A stretch of DNA of 64,000 nt from Triglochin maritima (GCA_963682175.1 OY821786.1:21133501-21197500), one strand, 5' to 3'. Shown: positions 33,038 through 46,250, counted from the first letter of the stretch. A program made the numbers and translations. Notes: generated from the sequence alone by a model not told the origin.

Positions 33038-34503
33038 TTAGTTCATATTTTCAACAATTAGACTATATAATTAATTTTAGTTTACCATCTACAATCAAAA
33101 CAATTCATGTTTTATGTCTATTTCGAGTTTTCGATAGTTTTGTTGATTTAATTCTAAATTGATTCTTCTGATAGTTTTAAATGTTTTAAAACACATCATA
33201 TGAATGTTAGAATTAAGATTTAGACTTATGTCTCATTTATAGAATTTTCGTTTTAATTAAATGATTATGTTATAAGGAATCAACAAAACGAAAAAAGGTA
33301 TATGTTTATCTTTCTTTAAATGTTTAATTTTAGAAATTGGATAAACACCGGTTCAAATTTTTTATAAATTGAACTATGGATGCATACAATCATTTTTAAT
33401 GGATTTCAAATGATTTTAGAATTGTTTGATTTAAGAGATGCATGATAAACTAAATCGAGTAATATATAGTATATGTACATGCGTTGCTCGAGTTCTCTAA
33501 TGCAGGGATATGTGAGTTTATATGTTCCATCGAAGTCATGTGTGAATGAATGAATAAATGTGTATGTTATTATTATTCAATCACAGGGGCTTATGTGTAA
33601 AAGCCAAATTTTATTTCTATGTATATGCCTGCATATGAGAGGATTTTTACATAAGGCTTGCACTAGACAATTTTCAAAATTGAGAGATGCATGTTTATAT
33701 TTTTTGCAATATCGACATCCATGGTGCAAGAGGAAGACGCTGAAGAAGCGCAAGGATCACGGACGCGGGAACATATAAACTCACGCAATTTTTGTGTGAA
33801 TGGATTTATTTATGTTTGTGTGCTTGATATATATGTGATTGTATGGATGAATGTTAGGATGTGTATAGATAATAAATATGCATGATCTCCAAAATTCTAA
33901 AATCACATATAAATGTTTAAATTGTCCAACAGAAAATTAAGAGTATCTTTCTTTCTTATTTCATCCACTAGCAGCCATCGATCGAGGGATATTCTGCTCG
34001 CCCTTAGCGGGAGATAGCTTCCTCCATCTTTGGGAATAGTGGGGGATATAAGGTTGTCTATTGTTGTGCCACGAATTGATATACGAGGTGCGATTCGCCC
34101 TTAGCGGACACCGAGTATATTCGTTCGTGAATACAATGGATAAACGTATCTCGTATCAAATGAAATAAGTTTTCTTAACAAGACCCGGAGCCCTAGCTCG
34201 GTTTTGGGAAATAGAGTTTTTCTTACGAGGATTGGTCATATTCCCTCCTAATTAAAACGACAAGAATCATAAGAGTTTGAAAATGCAAATGTTGCGATAT
34301 TTCGAAATCGTTATGATTAGAAAAATATTTTCTTACCTTGATTTATAATATATCCGATAGCCCTTAGCTAGTTTATGCTATAATTGATGGGACCTTGGAT
34401 TGCTGCATTTATGGACAAATTTTATTTGCGGTATTTTTTTTTAAAACATAAAATTGACATTAAATACCATATAATTTATTTTGTAGAAATATCGAATATT
34501 CAA
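33038..34503 (+). mobile_element. Copia leader region
   Basis: AT-rich noncoding sequence between primer site and gag. 'Cccttagc' phrases near 34000, 34090 and 34360 are a small internal repeat. The open frames at 33560-33885 overlap in different frames and match nothing I know. Confidence 0.5.
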
Positions 34504-35226
34504 CCTATTGTGCGATCTATGATTGAAAAACATCCTTTGGCAAATGATGGCTCAAACTTCATAAGCTGGAACCTCAAACTCAATATCGTGTTAAAGTTTG
34601 AGAAACTGTCTCATATTTTGGATGGTGAAATCCCAAAATTAAATGAGAGGGCAACCGATAGCGAGAGAGAGGCAAAAGCCAAGTGGGAAGACCAAGAGAA
34701 CCAGGTTCATGGTCTAATGTTAGCCTCCATGGGTGACTCGCTTCAGGCGAAATACTTGGATTCAAAACCCAAAAAGACCATGGAAGCTTTAACAAAGATG
34801 TTCATGGATAGTGCTAGAAAAGAGCGCTATAAGACCACCATCACACTCACAAGGTGCCACATGGCGGAGGGAACATCAGTATCCATGCATTTTGTCACGA
34901 TGCAAGGATACCTTGAGAAGTTGTCGAAGCTCTCTTCCCCGATGCACGATGGCATTGCGGAAGATTTGATTTTTGGCTCTCTAGCCCCGTCCTACAAGGC
35001 CTTCATTATGCACTATCATGTGCGTGAGAAAAGGGTGAGTCTAGGAACTTCACAACGCTCTCAAAGTGGCTGAAGTTGACATGGGAAGGGCCGGGACAAG
35101 CACGTCCTAGCCGTCCATGGAGGGAGCAAGAAGATCACCAAAGGTAAAGGCAAATTCACCAAGAATACGTCAATCAATAGCAAGGGAGTAGGAGGTACTC
35201 GTGCGAGTGCCTCAAGGGGGAAATCT
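34504..35226 (+). pseudogene. Copia Gag, frameshifted
   Basis: Starts near the MIEKHPLANDGSNFISW stretch, the usual 'L.G.NF..W' opening of plant Copia Gag, and runs through CHMAEGTSVSMHF and the DGIAEDLIFGSLAPSYKAF block that precedes the C-terminal third. Gag forms the virus-like particle and packages the RNA. A local frame disturbance around 35030-35090 ends the frame at 35073. The frame then resumes with a Lys/Gly-rich stretch leading to the zinc knuckle. The open frame extends upstream to 34384, but that part looks like leader sequence. Confidence 0.8.
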
Positions 35227-36795
35227 TTGAAATCTCCGACTCCCAATACGGAGTGCTTTCACTGTGGTGAAAAGGGACACATCCGGCCAAATTACCCCAA
35301 GTATAAGGAAGACCTTGACAATGGAATGATTGAACGTAAGCGCCCCAAAAAGACCAAAGGTATATTTGTTATTGAGATAAATTTAGCCACCTCTGTCCAT
35401 GATTGGGTAATTGATACCGGATCTTGTGCTCACATAATCTCTAATGTGCAGCTACTAAAGGATAGGAAGGAATTCGTGAAAAACGAGATGATTTTGAAGG
35501 TCGGAAATGGCGCAAGCATTGCTGCGATTGCAAAAGGTTCTGTGGAGCTTCAATTATCTAGTGGTATAAATTTGTGTGTAAAGAATGTTTATTATGTGCA
35601 TTCGATTAGCAAGAATATTATTTATGTATCATGTTTGGATATGGATAATTTTAATATAAATATTTCAAATTCTTGCTTGTCTATATCGAAGAATGGTATT
35701 TTCTATGCAAATGCATTCGTAAGGATTGGTCTCTATTTGCTTGAATTGAATAATAAACAAATCTTAAACATCAATAACAAAAAGCTTAAAACTACTCACA
35801 TGAATGATACACTCTTGTGGCATTATCGTCTTGGTCACATAAATGAAAAACGCATCAAGAAATTGAAAGAAGCTAATCTTCTTGGTCAACTTGATTTCAA
35901 ATCATTGGAGACGTGCGAACCTTGCCTAATGGGCAAAATGACCAAGAGGCCTTTCAAGAAGAAAGGACCGAGAGCGAATGACTTGTTGGATTTGATACAT
36001 TCCGATGTATGTGGTCCGATGAGTACTAGTGCAAGAGACGGTTTTAGGTACTTCATTACGTTCACGGATGACTATAGTCGTTATGGCTATATTTATCTAA
36101 TGAGAAACAAAAGTGAATCCTTTGACAAGTTAAAGGAATTCAAGAATGAAGTAGAGAACCAACTCAACAAGAAAATCAAGTCTCTACGAACGGATCGTGG
36201 AGGTGAGTACTTAAGTACCGAATTTGACTCATTCCTAAAGGAGTGTGGTATTGTACCACAGCTCACCCCTCCCGGTACACCCCAGTGGAATGGGGTATCC
36301 GAAAGGAGGAATAGGACATTACTCGACATGGTTCGATCAATGATGAGTCAAGCTGAATTGCTGCTTTACTTTTGGAGTTATGCACTAGAAGATGCGGCTT
36401 ACACACTAAACAATGTTCCATCCAAATCCGTAGAGAAAACGCCTTTTGATCTATGGAGTGGTAAAACACCTAAGCTCAATTTTCTCAAGATTTGGGGTTG
36501 TGAGGCCTACGTCAAGAGATTGATGTCGACTAAACTTCAACCAAAAGCGGATAAGTGCTTCTTTATAGGTTATCCTCGTGAGACAAGAGGATACTACTTT
36601 TGGCATATAACCTCCAATCGCGTGATTGTAGAGAGGGTTGTCGTATTTCTGGAAAACGAATTTCTGGAAAGAATAAAAAGTAGTGGGAGTAGAGTTGTGC
36701 TTGAGGAGACTCAAGATACTCAACAAGATCATGATATGAATGATGATATTCAAGATCATGAAGGCCCAACCGAGATTCCTTTTGTAAGACCCACT
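35227..36795 (+). pseudogene. Copia Gag knuckle, protease and integrase; truncated before reverse transcriptase
   Basis: One open frame carries, in order: a zinc knuckle CFHCGEKGHIRPNY, where the last Cys is Tyr; an aspartic protease with WVIDTGSCAHI (about residue 60); the GAG-pre-integrase zinc domain (LWHYRLGHIN ... CEPCLMGK); and a catalytic integrase core with LIHSDVCGP, LRTDRGGEY and GVSERRNRT supplying the D, D and E residues. It ends with an acidic linker and stop codons near 36805. Reverse transcriptase, RNase H and the 3' LTR are absent. Unrelated LTR-like sequence begins within a few bases, so the 3' half was replaced or deleted. The frame of more than 500 codons suggests modest age. 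Confidence 0.88.
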
Positions 36796-39236
36796 CTCCT
36801 GCTATAATAATAATAAATCCACTCTCCTCGGTTATGCATAATTTAGTTCTTAGAATGTCAATTTGTGTTATGGTATGTTTGTTTAAGTATATTTGATCGG
36901 ATTTCCCATTGGTCGATCGGGTGCGACACATCGAGCTAGTTCGCGGTGGGTTGACTCGATCACCTCATTTTGGGCCCGTGTGTGTGTAGAGACGAATTTG
37001 GGCTGAGCTTGGTTAGGACTGGCATGGAATGGGAAGAGGGTTTGGGAGTTACACGAATTTTGCAAGGGAAACTTTTGGGTGTCCATGCTAGCACCATTCT
37101 TGGCAAGTTTTGAAGTGGCGTCATGGCTAGGAAGTTGGAGGGTTGTGTGCACAAATATAAGGCCCTCCCATTCGTCCTCTTCCTCCCCTTTCCATCTTCA
37201 CACACACCATTTCAGACCACTCATCCCTCCTCTCCAGCTGATTGGTGGGCTGATCTCCGTAGAGTTGGGAGCTACGTCAAGTGCAGCCTGGTGCGGCTAG
37301 AAGAAGAGATTGTGGGCAGAATCTCCGGAAAAAACTTGGGCAATCTTCTTGCCAATCAGGTATGCTCCTGGACCCTTAGTGTAGTAGGAAGCATGGAGTG
37401 TTGGATGGAGATTAGTCCAGCACAAATAGAGTGGTCGGTCTGAGGTTTGGAGTTGCACAAATGGAGATCTACCCGGTAGGGTGGACTGTGGTGCACTCTT
37501 CAAATTTTCAGAGGTTGGCTGAGCACCTCTCTCTCTACCACGAACTTTGACTCATGATTCCATGGTGGTTGTTGGAAAAACCAGAGGTGGTGACGCTGGG
37601 TCGTGGAGATCTAGAGGAGAGGGGTTTTTGCGTGCATGTTGTGCTTCTTGCTATTCATCTTGTGATGTTGTTTTGTGAGCTTCGAATATTATACTTGTGT
37701 GTGATATTGTGATCATGTCCAGATGTGATTGCATGAGATATTTTCAGATATTAGAGTCACGTATTTATGTGTTATTTCATGAGTAGGGTCAGACATCATA
37801 TGTAGGACTCGTTACTGAATTCTGCTCTTACGTCCATGCATGATCTAACTAGTAAGTATAAATAATATTGCATGAATCACTCTGATTTTAGTCCAGAAAT
37901 CATTAACACCCACACACACTCTAATTTGTTGATCCCTTATGATATATTCATGACATTCCATCAGTGAATAAATCGAATACTTTCATCAAGATTATAATGT
38001 AACAAGTATAGTTGCCGTCTCGACTCGAACATTGCGTTGAGTTCATCGAATCTGATTTTATTCAAACCATGTCTAGATCAGGTGTACAATCAGATTTGTG
38101 TATGATATATCTGACATATCACATTATGCTCTCACATGAGACTAAACCAGGACTCATCTATGATCTATGCTATTCATACTATGACATCTAGTATTGTGCA
38201 AATCAACCAACATGCATGTCAATATATATCTGTTTCGACTATGAAGGAACAAAGACTCTTGATTTCAGAGGCATGTTTATATATATAGGACTACTGATAC
38301 ATGTATGAATTAAGTCCCATCCACCTATTCTCTGACCATGTTCGGGATCACAAGTTCTAATGCATGCGTCTTCTCAAATTTATGGTTTATGCTATCGATT
38401 ACCTGTAGTGGTTGATCATCATGTATTCTGTTGTTATACATGCTTTTTGTTATTCGTTTAGTACCAATATATGACTGATATGAGGTGTTGTGTGGTGATT
38501 TTAGTTGACCCTTAGGATATCAGGCCTGATGACATCTTTATCATGACCCGTAGATAACTCAATGTGTTGTTTACCTTGAATTGCCATTAGGGTCGTTTGC
38601 TTGCTGATTTGTGTTTGGTTATTGTTGGGATGTTCTGATTTTGTTTTGTTTGGGGCTGTTAGGAGGGTATCCGGATACCTTTCCTTGAGCTCATTCCATA
38701 CACTGTAGATGCATTAGATTTTAGATGCTTAAGTAGCTTGCATCGCATTTAATCTGATTAATAATTCTGGGCACATTCTGTTTTTGGGCCTACGGGCCAC
38801 GAATGGGTCCTCTAGCTAGAGAGGCCATTCGCATAAGACCTTCACGTTGGGAGGCCAGGCGTAAGATAAGTCCTGGGCAGGCGCGCTGCCATTCTGTCTC
38901 AGGGTAGGTATTCCCAAGTTCGCGATGGCACCATGTAGGTCACTTTCCGCGAATTGGGACACTTATCCGACGCACCGCTTTGTGCCGAGCGGTGGGTCAC
39001 TGTCGAGTGACCGCCTTTGACCAGCGAGGCTGGTGTTCTGGTTCCTATTGAGGAATGATTCGGGTGCGCCCGACCGGCACGGCTTATGGAGTCGTGGCCT
39101 TTTGTTGCATTATGTGTTTTTTTGTTTCTGTTTCGGATGCTTTTGTTTTACATAGATTGCATGCATTCTTCCATATAACTCCGATTGGGACAGGGGCATA
39201 CTGGCCGCACATATGCAGTGAAATAAGTGATGAATG
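36796..39236 (+). mobile_element. Gypsy-type LTR-like sequence, boundaries unclear
   Basis: A TATA-like AAATATAA at 37153-37160 is followed by a CT-rich stretch (37170-37240), as in the LTR at 23.5 kb. Much further on, 38780-39060 is GC-rich, with 'gtcactttccgcgaattggg' and 'ccgcctttgaccagcgagg', a style common in the 3' part of plant gypsy LTRs. No coding domain is recognisable, and I could not find matching termini. The overlapping frames at 36883-37503 are not genes. Confidence 0.45.
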
Positions 39237-39269
39237 ACGCATGTAAGCATGTATGTATGTGTCATTTGC

Positions 39270-40063
39270 GTGTCTTCATGCATAGGAAGTGTCTAAAGAT
39301 GTAGCAAAACCTATCAATCCATTCACACAATGTATTGGCAATTACTACTTGATTAGCATAAGACTAGGCTCAGCATGAGAAGTGTCTAAAGATATGGAAA
39401 GACTCATCAAAAACCATGAACTCATGTGCAAAACAAAGCTAAGCATGGGAGGTGTCTAAATCTTATGGCACAACCCATCAAAACAAAGTTTCTTCAATCA
39501 ATCAAGCAAGCAAACACAAATACAAACACATAACTAACATGTAGCATATTCAACAGGAAATTTCAGTCAATAAACATGAGGAAACTAAGCATAGGAAGTG
39601 TCTAAATCTTATGGCAAAAACCCATCAAAAATCCCCCAACATGTAGACGATTAAAACACCCCCGATGAACATATAAATATTCAAGTCTACACAATCAAAA
39701 ATTCATCAAACATCCAAACTTCACAATATATATGTACATCATCTCCACCCCTAAAGGGGGATGGAAGTACTCACTACTCAATAAGAAAATAAGAAAAAAT
39801 GAAATTAAATAAAGCATGCAAGAATTAAAAGAGAAGACAAAAACAAACTAAGATAAATTATTTACATGACTCACATTTCAAGTAACATTCTTCTCCACTT
39901 GTGTTTTACTCCAAGACTTACTCTAAGTAGAGAGAATGCCACCATGAAATGGGTAAATACAAAGGAGAAGGAAGAGTTATATTTATAGTCATAGAAAAAG
40001 GTAACTGAGGACAATCCCCCGACGTGGGACTAATGAAACTACTACAAATGGATAAACACAACA
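39270..40063 (-). repeat. 3' LTR of reversed Athila-like copy C, 3' end missing
   Basis: On the minus strand it starts TGTTGTGTTTATCC at 40063. It has the 'cgggggattgtcc' inverted-repeat remnant and TATA near 39978, and four copies of the motif around 'tttagacacttc' (39285-39625) where type A LTRs have two. The terminal 'gtgcacttgcgg' part is missing. Confidence 0.7.
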
Positions 40064-42130
40064 TAAAAAAAACACAGAAGCCGACTCGAAATTGGACCAA
40101 AATAGGCCGCCAATTAGAGGTCTTGGGACGCCAGTGGGCGGTCATTTTTGTCTGATTCCCTCCACATTTGTATATCTTCTTCATTGCTTCAATGCATTAC
40201 GTATGATGCACCCGGATCGGTTGTTTGAGTGTCGGGCCGAATTTAATTGCCAAAATACTCCTCATGATGCTGTGGAGTTTCTTCATTTTCTAATTGGTAC
40301 TTTTGCTTTACATTCGGGTCCTTGTCTCTTGCATTTAGTCCATAAATCTCACAATTTAGTACTTTCTCTTGCTCTTAATTAGGTCCTTTTTGTGTCTCTT
40401 CTTCTCACTTGTTTTATTCCTGAAATTTAAACATAAAATTTTGTTACGTAGCATTGCTTAGGTTAAAAATAGAGGATATAAGGCACGAATATATGTATGA
40501 CATGATGTCAATCAAATACCCCACACTTAACTTTTGCTAGTTCCGAGCAAAACAAAGAAAGAGAAAAATGAAAGAAAGCAAAAATCATTCGTAAAATAGG
40601 AAAATCCTAACTCACTTTCGTAGGAATCACGGTTGCACTTAGCATGTGCAACAAATCGTTAAACCCCTTTGTCGCCAAGGAGGGGAGTGTTGTCTCATGA
40701 AGGTTTTCAGTGTAGACACCAACAAAATCCGAACATATATAGATGCATTATTCAACCTAGCAACATGACTCGATGAACTCATTTTCGTCGATCATCGAAC
40801 ACGGTAATTCTACTGGCCAACTTTATATATGTAATCAGTCCGCACACCTAGCATAATGAACCATTCGTGTAAGTTAGTTAAGGACTTAAGTGACTGACAT
40901 GGGCAATCTTAACATCCTCAAGTGATACAAAGTGTAAAGTCCATTAAGGTTCTTATTTGTCTTTTTTCTTTCTTTTTTCTTCTTCTTTTTGGAGCATTAT
41001 GATTTACACTACTTGGTGTTTGATTCTCCCAGGGTCGGGTTTCATGCATCATTACCTGTGAGGACTTACAGTATCACGTACACCTTCCCCAAAATCTCCA
41101 CGTAGGGTTATCCCTACCACTCGTGTAATGGGAGTTTGGTTGGTGCATCCCAAGTTAGATGACTTGAAAGCACCATGCACTAAATCCCCTCGGACCTAAT
41201 TTCCCATGTGATAGAAGCCATGTGAGAAGAGAAAACACCACTTATTTATTATCTACATGGGAACCAAAACCCCTACACTTATAGTTTCACAACTAGATTT
41301 TAAGGGTCCCTGACTACGACAAACATCCTTATACTAACAACAAACATGAATTATTTGACTCCTAGGTTCAGGGTGGACTTTTTTAATTATTTGAGTACTG
41401 AAACCTTATGATTACTCACCCCCGGGGGAAGACCATGGTGCATCCTTACGACTCGATAAGACCTAAAGACGGTATACTAGATATCCTAATGCATCATGTT
41501 CAAGTCAATTCTGGGAGCTTCTCTTTTGATTGCCTCAAAACAGTTTTGCATACGCTAAACACATACACAAACCCAACAAAACATTTTCTTTCGCAAACAC
41601 ATCAGATTTTTGAAACAATCGGAAAATGATAGCACAACGGCAAACAAAAGAAGACGAGTTACCCAAGGATCATGGCAATCAGATATATCGATATTAAATG
41701 CATCACACTAACATTACCCTAGCAAAGTAAACAAAAGGAGGTGAAACAAAAACAAAAGACACACAAAACTATGTACACCCCCCCCCCCCCCCCCACACAC
41801 ACACTTACTTCATGCATTGTCCTCAATGAATGTGAGTATGATAGTACATGGATTTTTGCATGAAAAAGAAAAGATCTCACCAACGTGAAGCGCAAACGGG
41901 AGTTCATGGTTATGTTGATGGACATAAACCCGAATGCTCCTCAAAACCTGCGAGATACTTAAAAAAGGAATACAAATACGTCAAACAAATGGGACCCAAA
42001 TACTCGGGTTGGGGCCACAACAACCAATGCTCACTTTTGAAGTCTTTTGTTCACCTTTTATTTATTTTTCTTTTTTTTTGGTTATAAACAAGATATATGC
42101 ATCAACAAAGATATTCTCATAATCATTTGG
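40064..42130 (-). mobile_element. 3' noncoding region of copy C
   Basis: Reverse counterpart of 9291-11293, including two GACC/GGTC palindrome variants at 40104-40143 just before the LTR. The GT/G-rich tract appears here as 17 consecutive C at 41778-41794 followed by (CA)n. No conserved ORF. Confidence 0.65.
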
Positions 42131-43427
42131 TCAAGGAACATCAAATGAGAATATTGAGTCATGCAGACCAGAGATTTGCCATGATGGGTCCACTTCACTG
42201 GTACTCTGAGGTTTCATGAGGGGTGAAAGGTGAAAACTTACAGGTTTGAAACCCTCATGATATTGGTTCGGCGTAGGCAACATGAATGAGTGGAGTTGTG
42301 TTGCCTCACTAGGGTTTAGTTGCTCATCGAATAAAATCCTCCAACCAATAGGTGGGTGCATCGGAATGAGTTCCTCAGGCTCATTCGAAGGATGTGCACA
42401 CCAGCTTCACTAAGAATGGGGCATCTCCCCAAGTCATCCAACAAGGACCACCCAACCTCCTTTATATTATCAAGCATAAGCTCGATCGTAGGTGGGTCCT
42501 TGTTGGAGTCAAGATGAAGCACAAAGGGCTCAATAGCCATGGGACATGGGGTAGAGACACCTTCTGGTGTGGGCATATGATGAGGTGTGTCCCCCTCACT
42601 AATAGTCTCAACTAGATCATCCAACAAACACTCCCTTTATATATTCATGTTTGATGGCAGCTCACTCCGTTGCATTGCAAAGATAGGCAATGAGTTTTCG
42701 CTGGACACATAAACATTCTCAATGGGTTGCATTGGTGTTGGGGTGTTTGTTGATTTTGTGGTGCTTTCTCTAATTAGCGAATGAGGTTGAGATTTAAAGG
42801 TTGGTCCAAGGGCTCATGTTGCCTACCAGAGTTGAACACATGAAACTCGGCACTCATGTTACCGAGTGAGAGCTTGGTGATACCATTTCTACAATTAATT
42901 AAGGTATTGGAAGTTCACAGAAATGGTCTACCTAAAATCAAAGGTATTTAAGAGTGGGTGTTCGCAACAAGGTTGGTATCGAGGATGACAAAATCTACTA
43001 GAAATTTAAAATATACAACTTTAATGAGCACGTCCTCAATAATCCCCTTTGGGACACGAATCGATTTGTCCACCAATTGGAGGGTGGTCTTAGTTGGTTT
43101 CAATTCTCCCAAGTTCAACTATTGATAAACAGAAGATGGAAGGAGGTTGACCGCTGATCCTAAATCAAGCAATATGTTACTCATGATAGTGACCCATATC
43201 ATACATTCAATAGTAGGACACCCGAGGTCCTTGTACTTTGTGTATGTGGGATTGAACAAAAGTGAGTTCATACTCGCAGCTAAGAATACTTTCTTAGGAA
43301 CATTGGTCTTCCTCTTGGTTGTGCAGAGATCCTTCAACACTTTGGCATATTGACGTATTTGTTGGTTGTCATCCAACAAAGGGATGTTAACCTTCACTTT
43401 CTTAAAGACCTCTAATATCTTATTCAT
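42131..43427 (-). pseudogene. Protease and C-terminal extension of Athila-like copy C
   Basis: The 5' part (43427-43119) reads VNIPLLDDNQQIRQYAKVLK and then a protease active site, LLDLGSAVNLLP, with the DLG motif intact. The protease body (about 43118-42840) is broken by stops and frame changes. The extension resumes at 42627 with GDTPHHMPTPEG, DSNKDPPTIELMLD and WSLLDDLGRCP. After another frame change it finishes at 42361-42131 with MHPPIGWR, DEQLNPSEATQLHSFMLP and FSFDVP before the stop. It is homologous throughout to 8000-9290. Reverse transcriptase and integrase are again absent, with the 3' noncoding region next. Confidence 0.78.
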
Positions 43428-44460
43428 GGTGTCACTTTGCTTTTTGGTTAACCTACTAGGATAGGGAGCTTTTGGCAGATATATTTTATGTGGTGCCTGA
43501 GAAGGTGGTGTTGGTACATTACCCTCACCCTCACCCTCACCCTCAGCCTCTTCCTCACCATCATTCTAACCAAGGGGTTGTACAGATGGTGGTGGTGACA
43601 ATGAAATGTGATGGTCAACCTGCTTTCCATCCCTTAAGGTTACAATGACATTGACATGGTGAACAAGTTCCTCCATCGTTCACTTGCCGCCCCCGAGGTA
43701 CCAAACTCTCATTTTGCATGTGTTGTTGTTGGTACATACGGGGGTTAGCCTCAGGCTAGCTTGGCAAAGTTCCTCTCTCTCTTTCTCATGTAGAGTCTGA
43801 GCCAATTGGCCCATCTGAAGCTCGAGAGATTTGATGGTCTATTGATTCGAAGTGAGAACTTGACTTGTGGATGACATAAAAAAATTCATTGAGTTCTCTG
43901 TTCCACGAGTCAAGTTCTCAAGCGAATTGAAACGGGTTTCCATGTTGTTAGAATTTGGGAAACTAGGTTGGTTGGTGATTTGGCGTTGGGGTGGCTGAAA
44001 AGACTGTGAATGCATGGGGGGTTGGTGTGGTCTGTTAGGTGGTCTTGAGAAGATTGAAGGACCACCCTAGACATTGTTTTGGTTCCATGAAAAGTTGGGG
44101 TGGTTCCTCCATCTAGGATTATAAGATGATGAGTATGGGTCATTCATGGATCTATCATCGATGGCGTTGAGTTGTTCCATCTTAGGAGGAATGGATGCAC
44201 GCTTGCCTCCTATATGACTTATCCTACCACATGAATAATAGGGAACTAGACCAGATGCAGACACATGTGACACATCTTACTAGTTTTGGAGCTCAATCAA
44301 ATCCATACGGCGCATTAAGGCCGACACGCATGTCTCGGTGGCCGTAGTGGTATTGACAGCAAATACGACACCCGATCTAGTCGAGTTTGCATTTGCGATC
44401 CTCGCTCCTATGCTGGATGATGGTGGTGGTTCCCTCACACTTTCCCACTGCATGGTTTTA
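43428..44460 (-). pseudogene. Athila-like Gag, C-terminal half, copy C
   Basis: Read on the minus strand it contains YNPRWRNHPNFSWNQNN, a signature of Athila Gag downstream of its zinc finger. A Gln/Pro-rich stretch follows, then LELQMGQLAQTLHEKE, then a Glu/Gly repeat coded by GAGGGT units at 43521-43548, and PYPSRLTKKQ leading into the protease. There are several stops, for example near 44280 and 44070. The zinc finger reads YYSCGRISH and is degenerate. The N-terminal half of Gag, leader and 5' LTR are missing; copy D starts at about 44460-44490. Confidence 0.75.
43521..43550 (-). repeat. Hexanucleotide repeat (CCCTCA)n inside gag
   Basis: Four to five units of CCCTCA on the plus strand, coding alternating Glu and Gly on the minus strand. 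Absent from the equivalent part of the copy at 7.93 kb, which begins just downstream. Confidence 0.7.
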
Positions 44461-45584
44461 TTTTTATTTTATTTTTATTTTGTCTAGTTGGTGTTTGATT
44501 CTCCCAGGGTCAGATTTCGTGCATCATTGCTTATGAGAACTTACACTATCACGTACATTTTTCCCCACATCTCCACATAGGGCAATCCCTACCACCCGTC
44601 GAATGGGAGTTCGGTCGGTGCATCCCAAGTCAGATGACTTGAAAGCACCAGGCACAAAGTCCCATCAGACCTAATTTTCTAAGTGATAGGAGTCGTGCGA
44701 GAAGAGTGAACACATACTCACTTATTTCTTATCTACACATGAACCAAAACCCCTACACTTAATGTCTCACAACAGGTGTTAAAGGGTCATTGACTACGAC
44801 AAACTTCCTTATATTAATAGACACGAATTATTAACTCACTAGGTTCAGGGTGGACTTCTTTAATTGTTTGAGTATTGAAACCCTATGATTACTCGCCCCT
44901 AAGGGAAGACCGGGGGACATCCTAATGACTAGATAAGTCCTAAAGCCACTGTACTAGATATCCTAATGCATCAAGTTCAAGACATTTTTGGGAGCTTTCT
45001 TTTTACTTTGCCTCACAATGGTTTTGCACATGCTAAACACACGCAAAACCGACAAAACATTTTATTTCACAAACACATGAAGATTTTGAAAGAAATGTGA
45101 AAATTTTAAAGCACTAGGCAAGCAAAAGAAGACAAGTCACCCACGGATCATGGCAAGCGGATATATTGATTTTAATTGTAGCACACTAACACGACCCTAA
45201 CAATGCACACAAAAGAAAACAAAATCAAAGGAAAAAGACTCGACTATGTACCCACGTAAAACACCCCCCACACTCACTTCATGCATTGTCCTCAATGAAT
45301 GTGAGCAAGATATTACATGGATTTATGCATGAAAAATGAAAGATCTCACCAACATGAATCGCAAAAGGAAGTTCGTAGTTATGTTGACGGATACAAACCC
45401 AAATTCCCTCAAAACCTATGAGATGCTAAAGAATGGATACAAATACGTGAAAGGAAAATGGCCCAAATATACAAGGGTTGGGGCCCACAACAATCAATGC
45501 TCGCTCATGGAGTCTTTTATTGTACCTTTTTTTCCTTTTTTTGGAATATAACTATGTACAAAAATAAGTTCTCATCTTCATTTG
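44461..45584 (-). mobile_element. 3' noncoding region of copy D, truncated
   Basis: Reverse counterpart of 9360-10400, with 'gattctcccagggtc' (44500) and the block near 'gcacactaac' (45180). It joins copy C gag at about 44460-44490, after an AT-rich patch ('ttttatttttattttattttt'). Its own 3' LTR is lost. Confidence 0.62.
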
Positions 45585-46250
45585 TCAAAGGACATCAAAT
45601 GGGAACATCAAAAGTGGGTCAATAAACTTGGAAGGGGAACATGCAACACGTAGGGCCAGAATACTTATGTTTGGGGCCCCCTCACAAAGAGCACAAGATG
45701 AAAGGAGATGTTTATGAATTAGACGCAAAGACATCTCATTCAAAGGATCAAACTGAAAGAACTTGAACCTCTCAAGAGTATGGGAAATATGGGGCAACGG
45801 AAGAAGAGGTTCTCCCGTTGCGGTATTGAATTTATGATCGTCAATCCAAACTCTCTAACCAACAGGCTGGTGGGTGGAACGAGGTCAAGAACCTCGTCAT
45901 GCAATTCTGACTCACCAGGCAAACACAAAGTGGGTCTCTTACCCAAGGTATCCTCTAAGGCACTCCCAATACCCTCATTGGCGATGTAATTATTTGATGT
46001 CCCATTATTTCCAAGATGATCAGGAACAATAGTGAGAGGCAAACTCTTATCAGGTTGTTTGAAATTAAATTAAGGGTACTAGGGAGCTCATGCTCCACCA
46101 GAGGTGAGTCTATAATAGGCACAACATGAAGATCATGTGGCTCAAGGGCCACGGGACAAAAAGATAAGGCACAATCCTGTGCCGACTCATAATGAAGTTG
46201 GTCCATGTTTTTCTCAATTGGAATCGAATCCTCCATATTTTGTATGGACT
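45585..46250 (-). pseudogene. Diverged C-terminal extension ORF of copy D, without protease
   Basis: Three frame pieces on the minus strand give MEDSIPIEKN..., then PTLCLPGESELHDEVLDLVP and, at the end, ERFKFFQFDPLNEM. These correspond in order to the extension of the other copies; ERFKFFQFDPL lines up with EGFEPFSFDLSPL. Sequence identity is low, so copy D belongs to an older or different subfamily. No retropepsin motif lies between the gag zinc finger at 46.6 kb and this region. Confidence 0.55.

Noticed and set aside
43448..43630. Minus-strand frame with an Arg/Val repeat
   Set aside because: It is an off-frame reading of the GAGGGT repeat in gag; the real frame gives Glu/Gly and leads into the protease linker.
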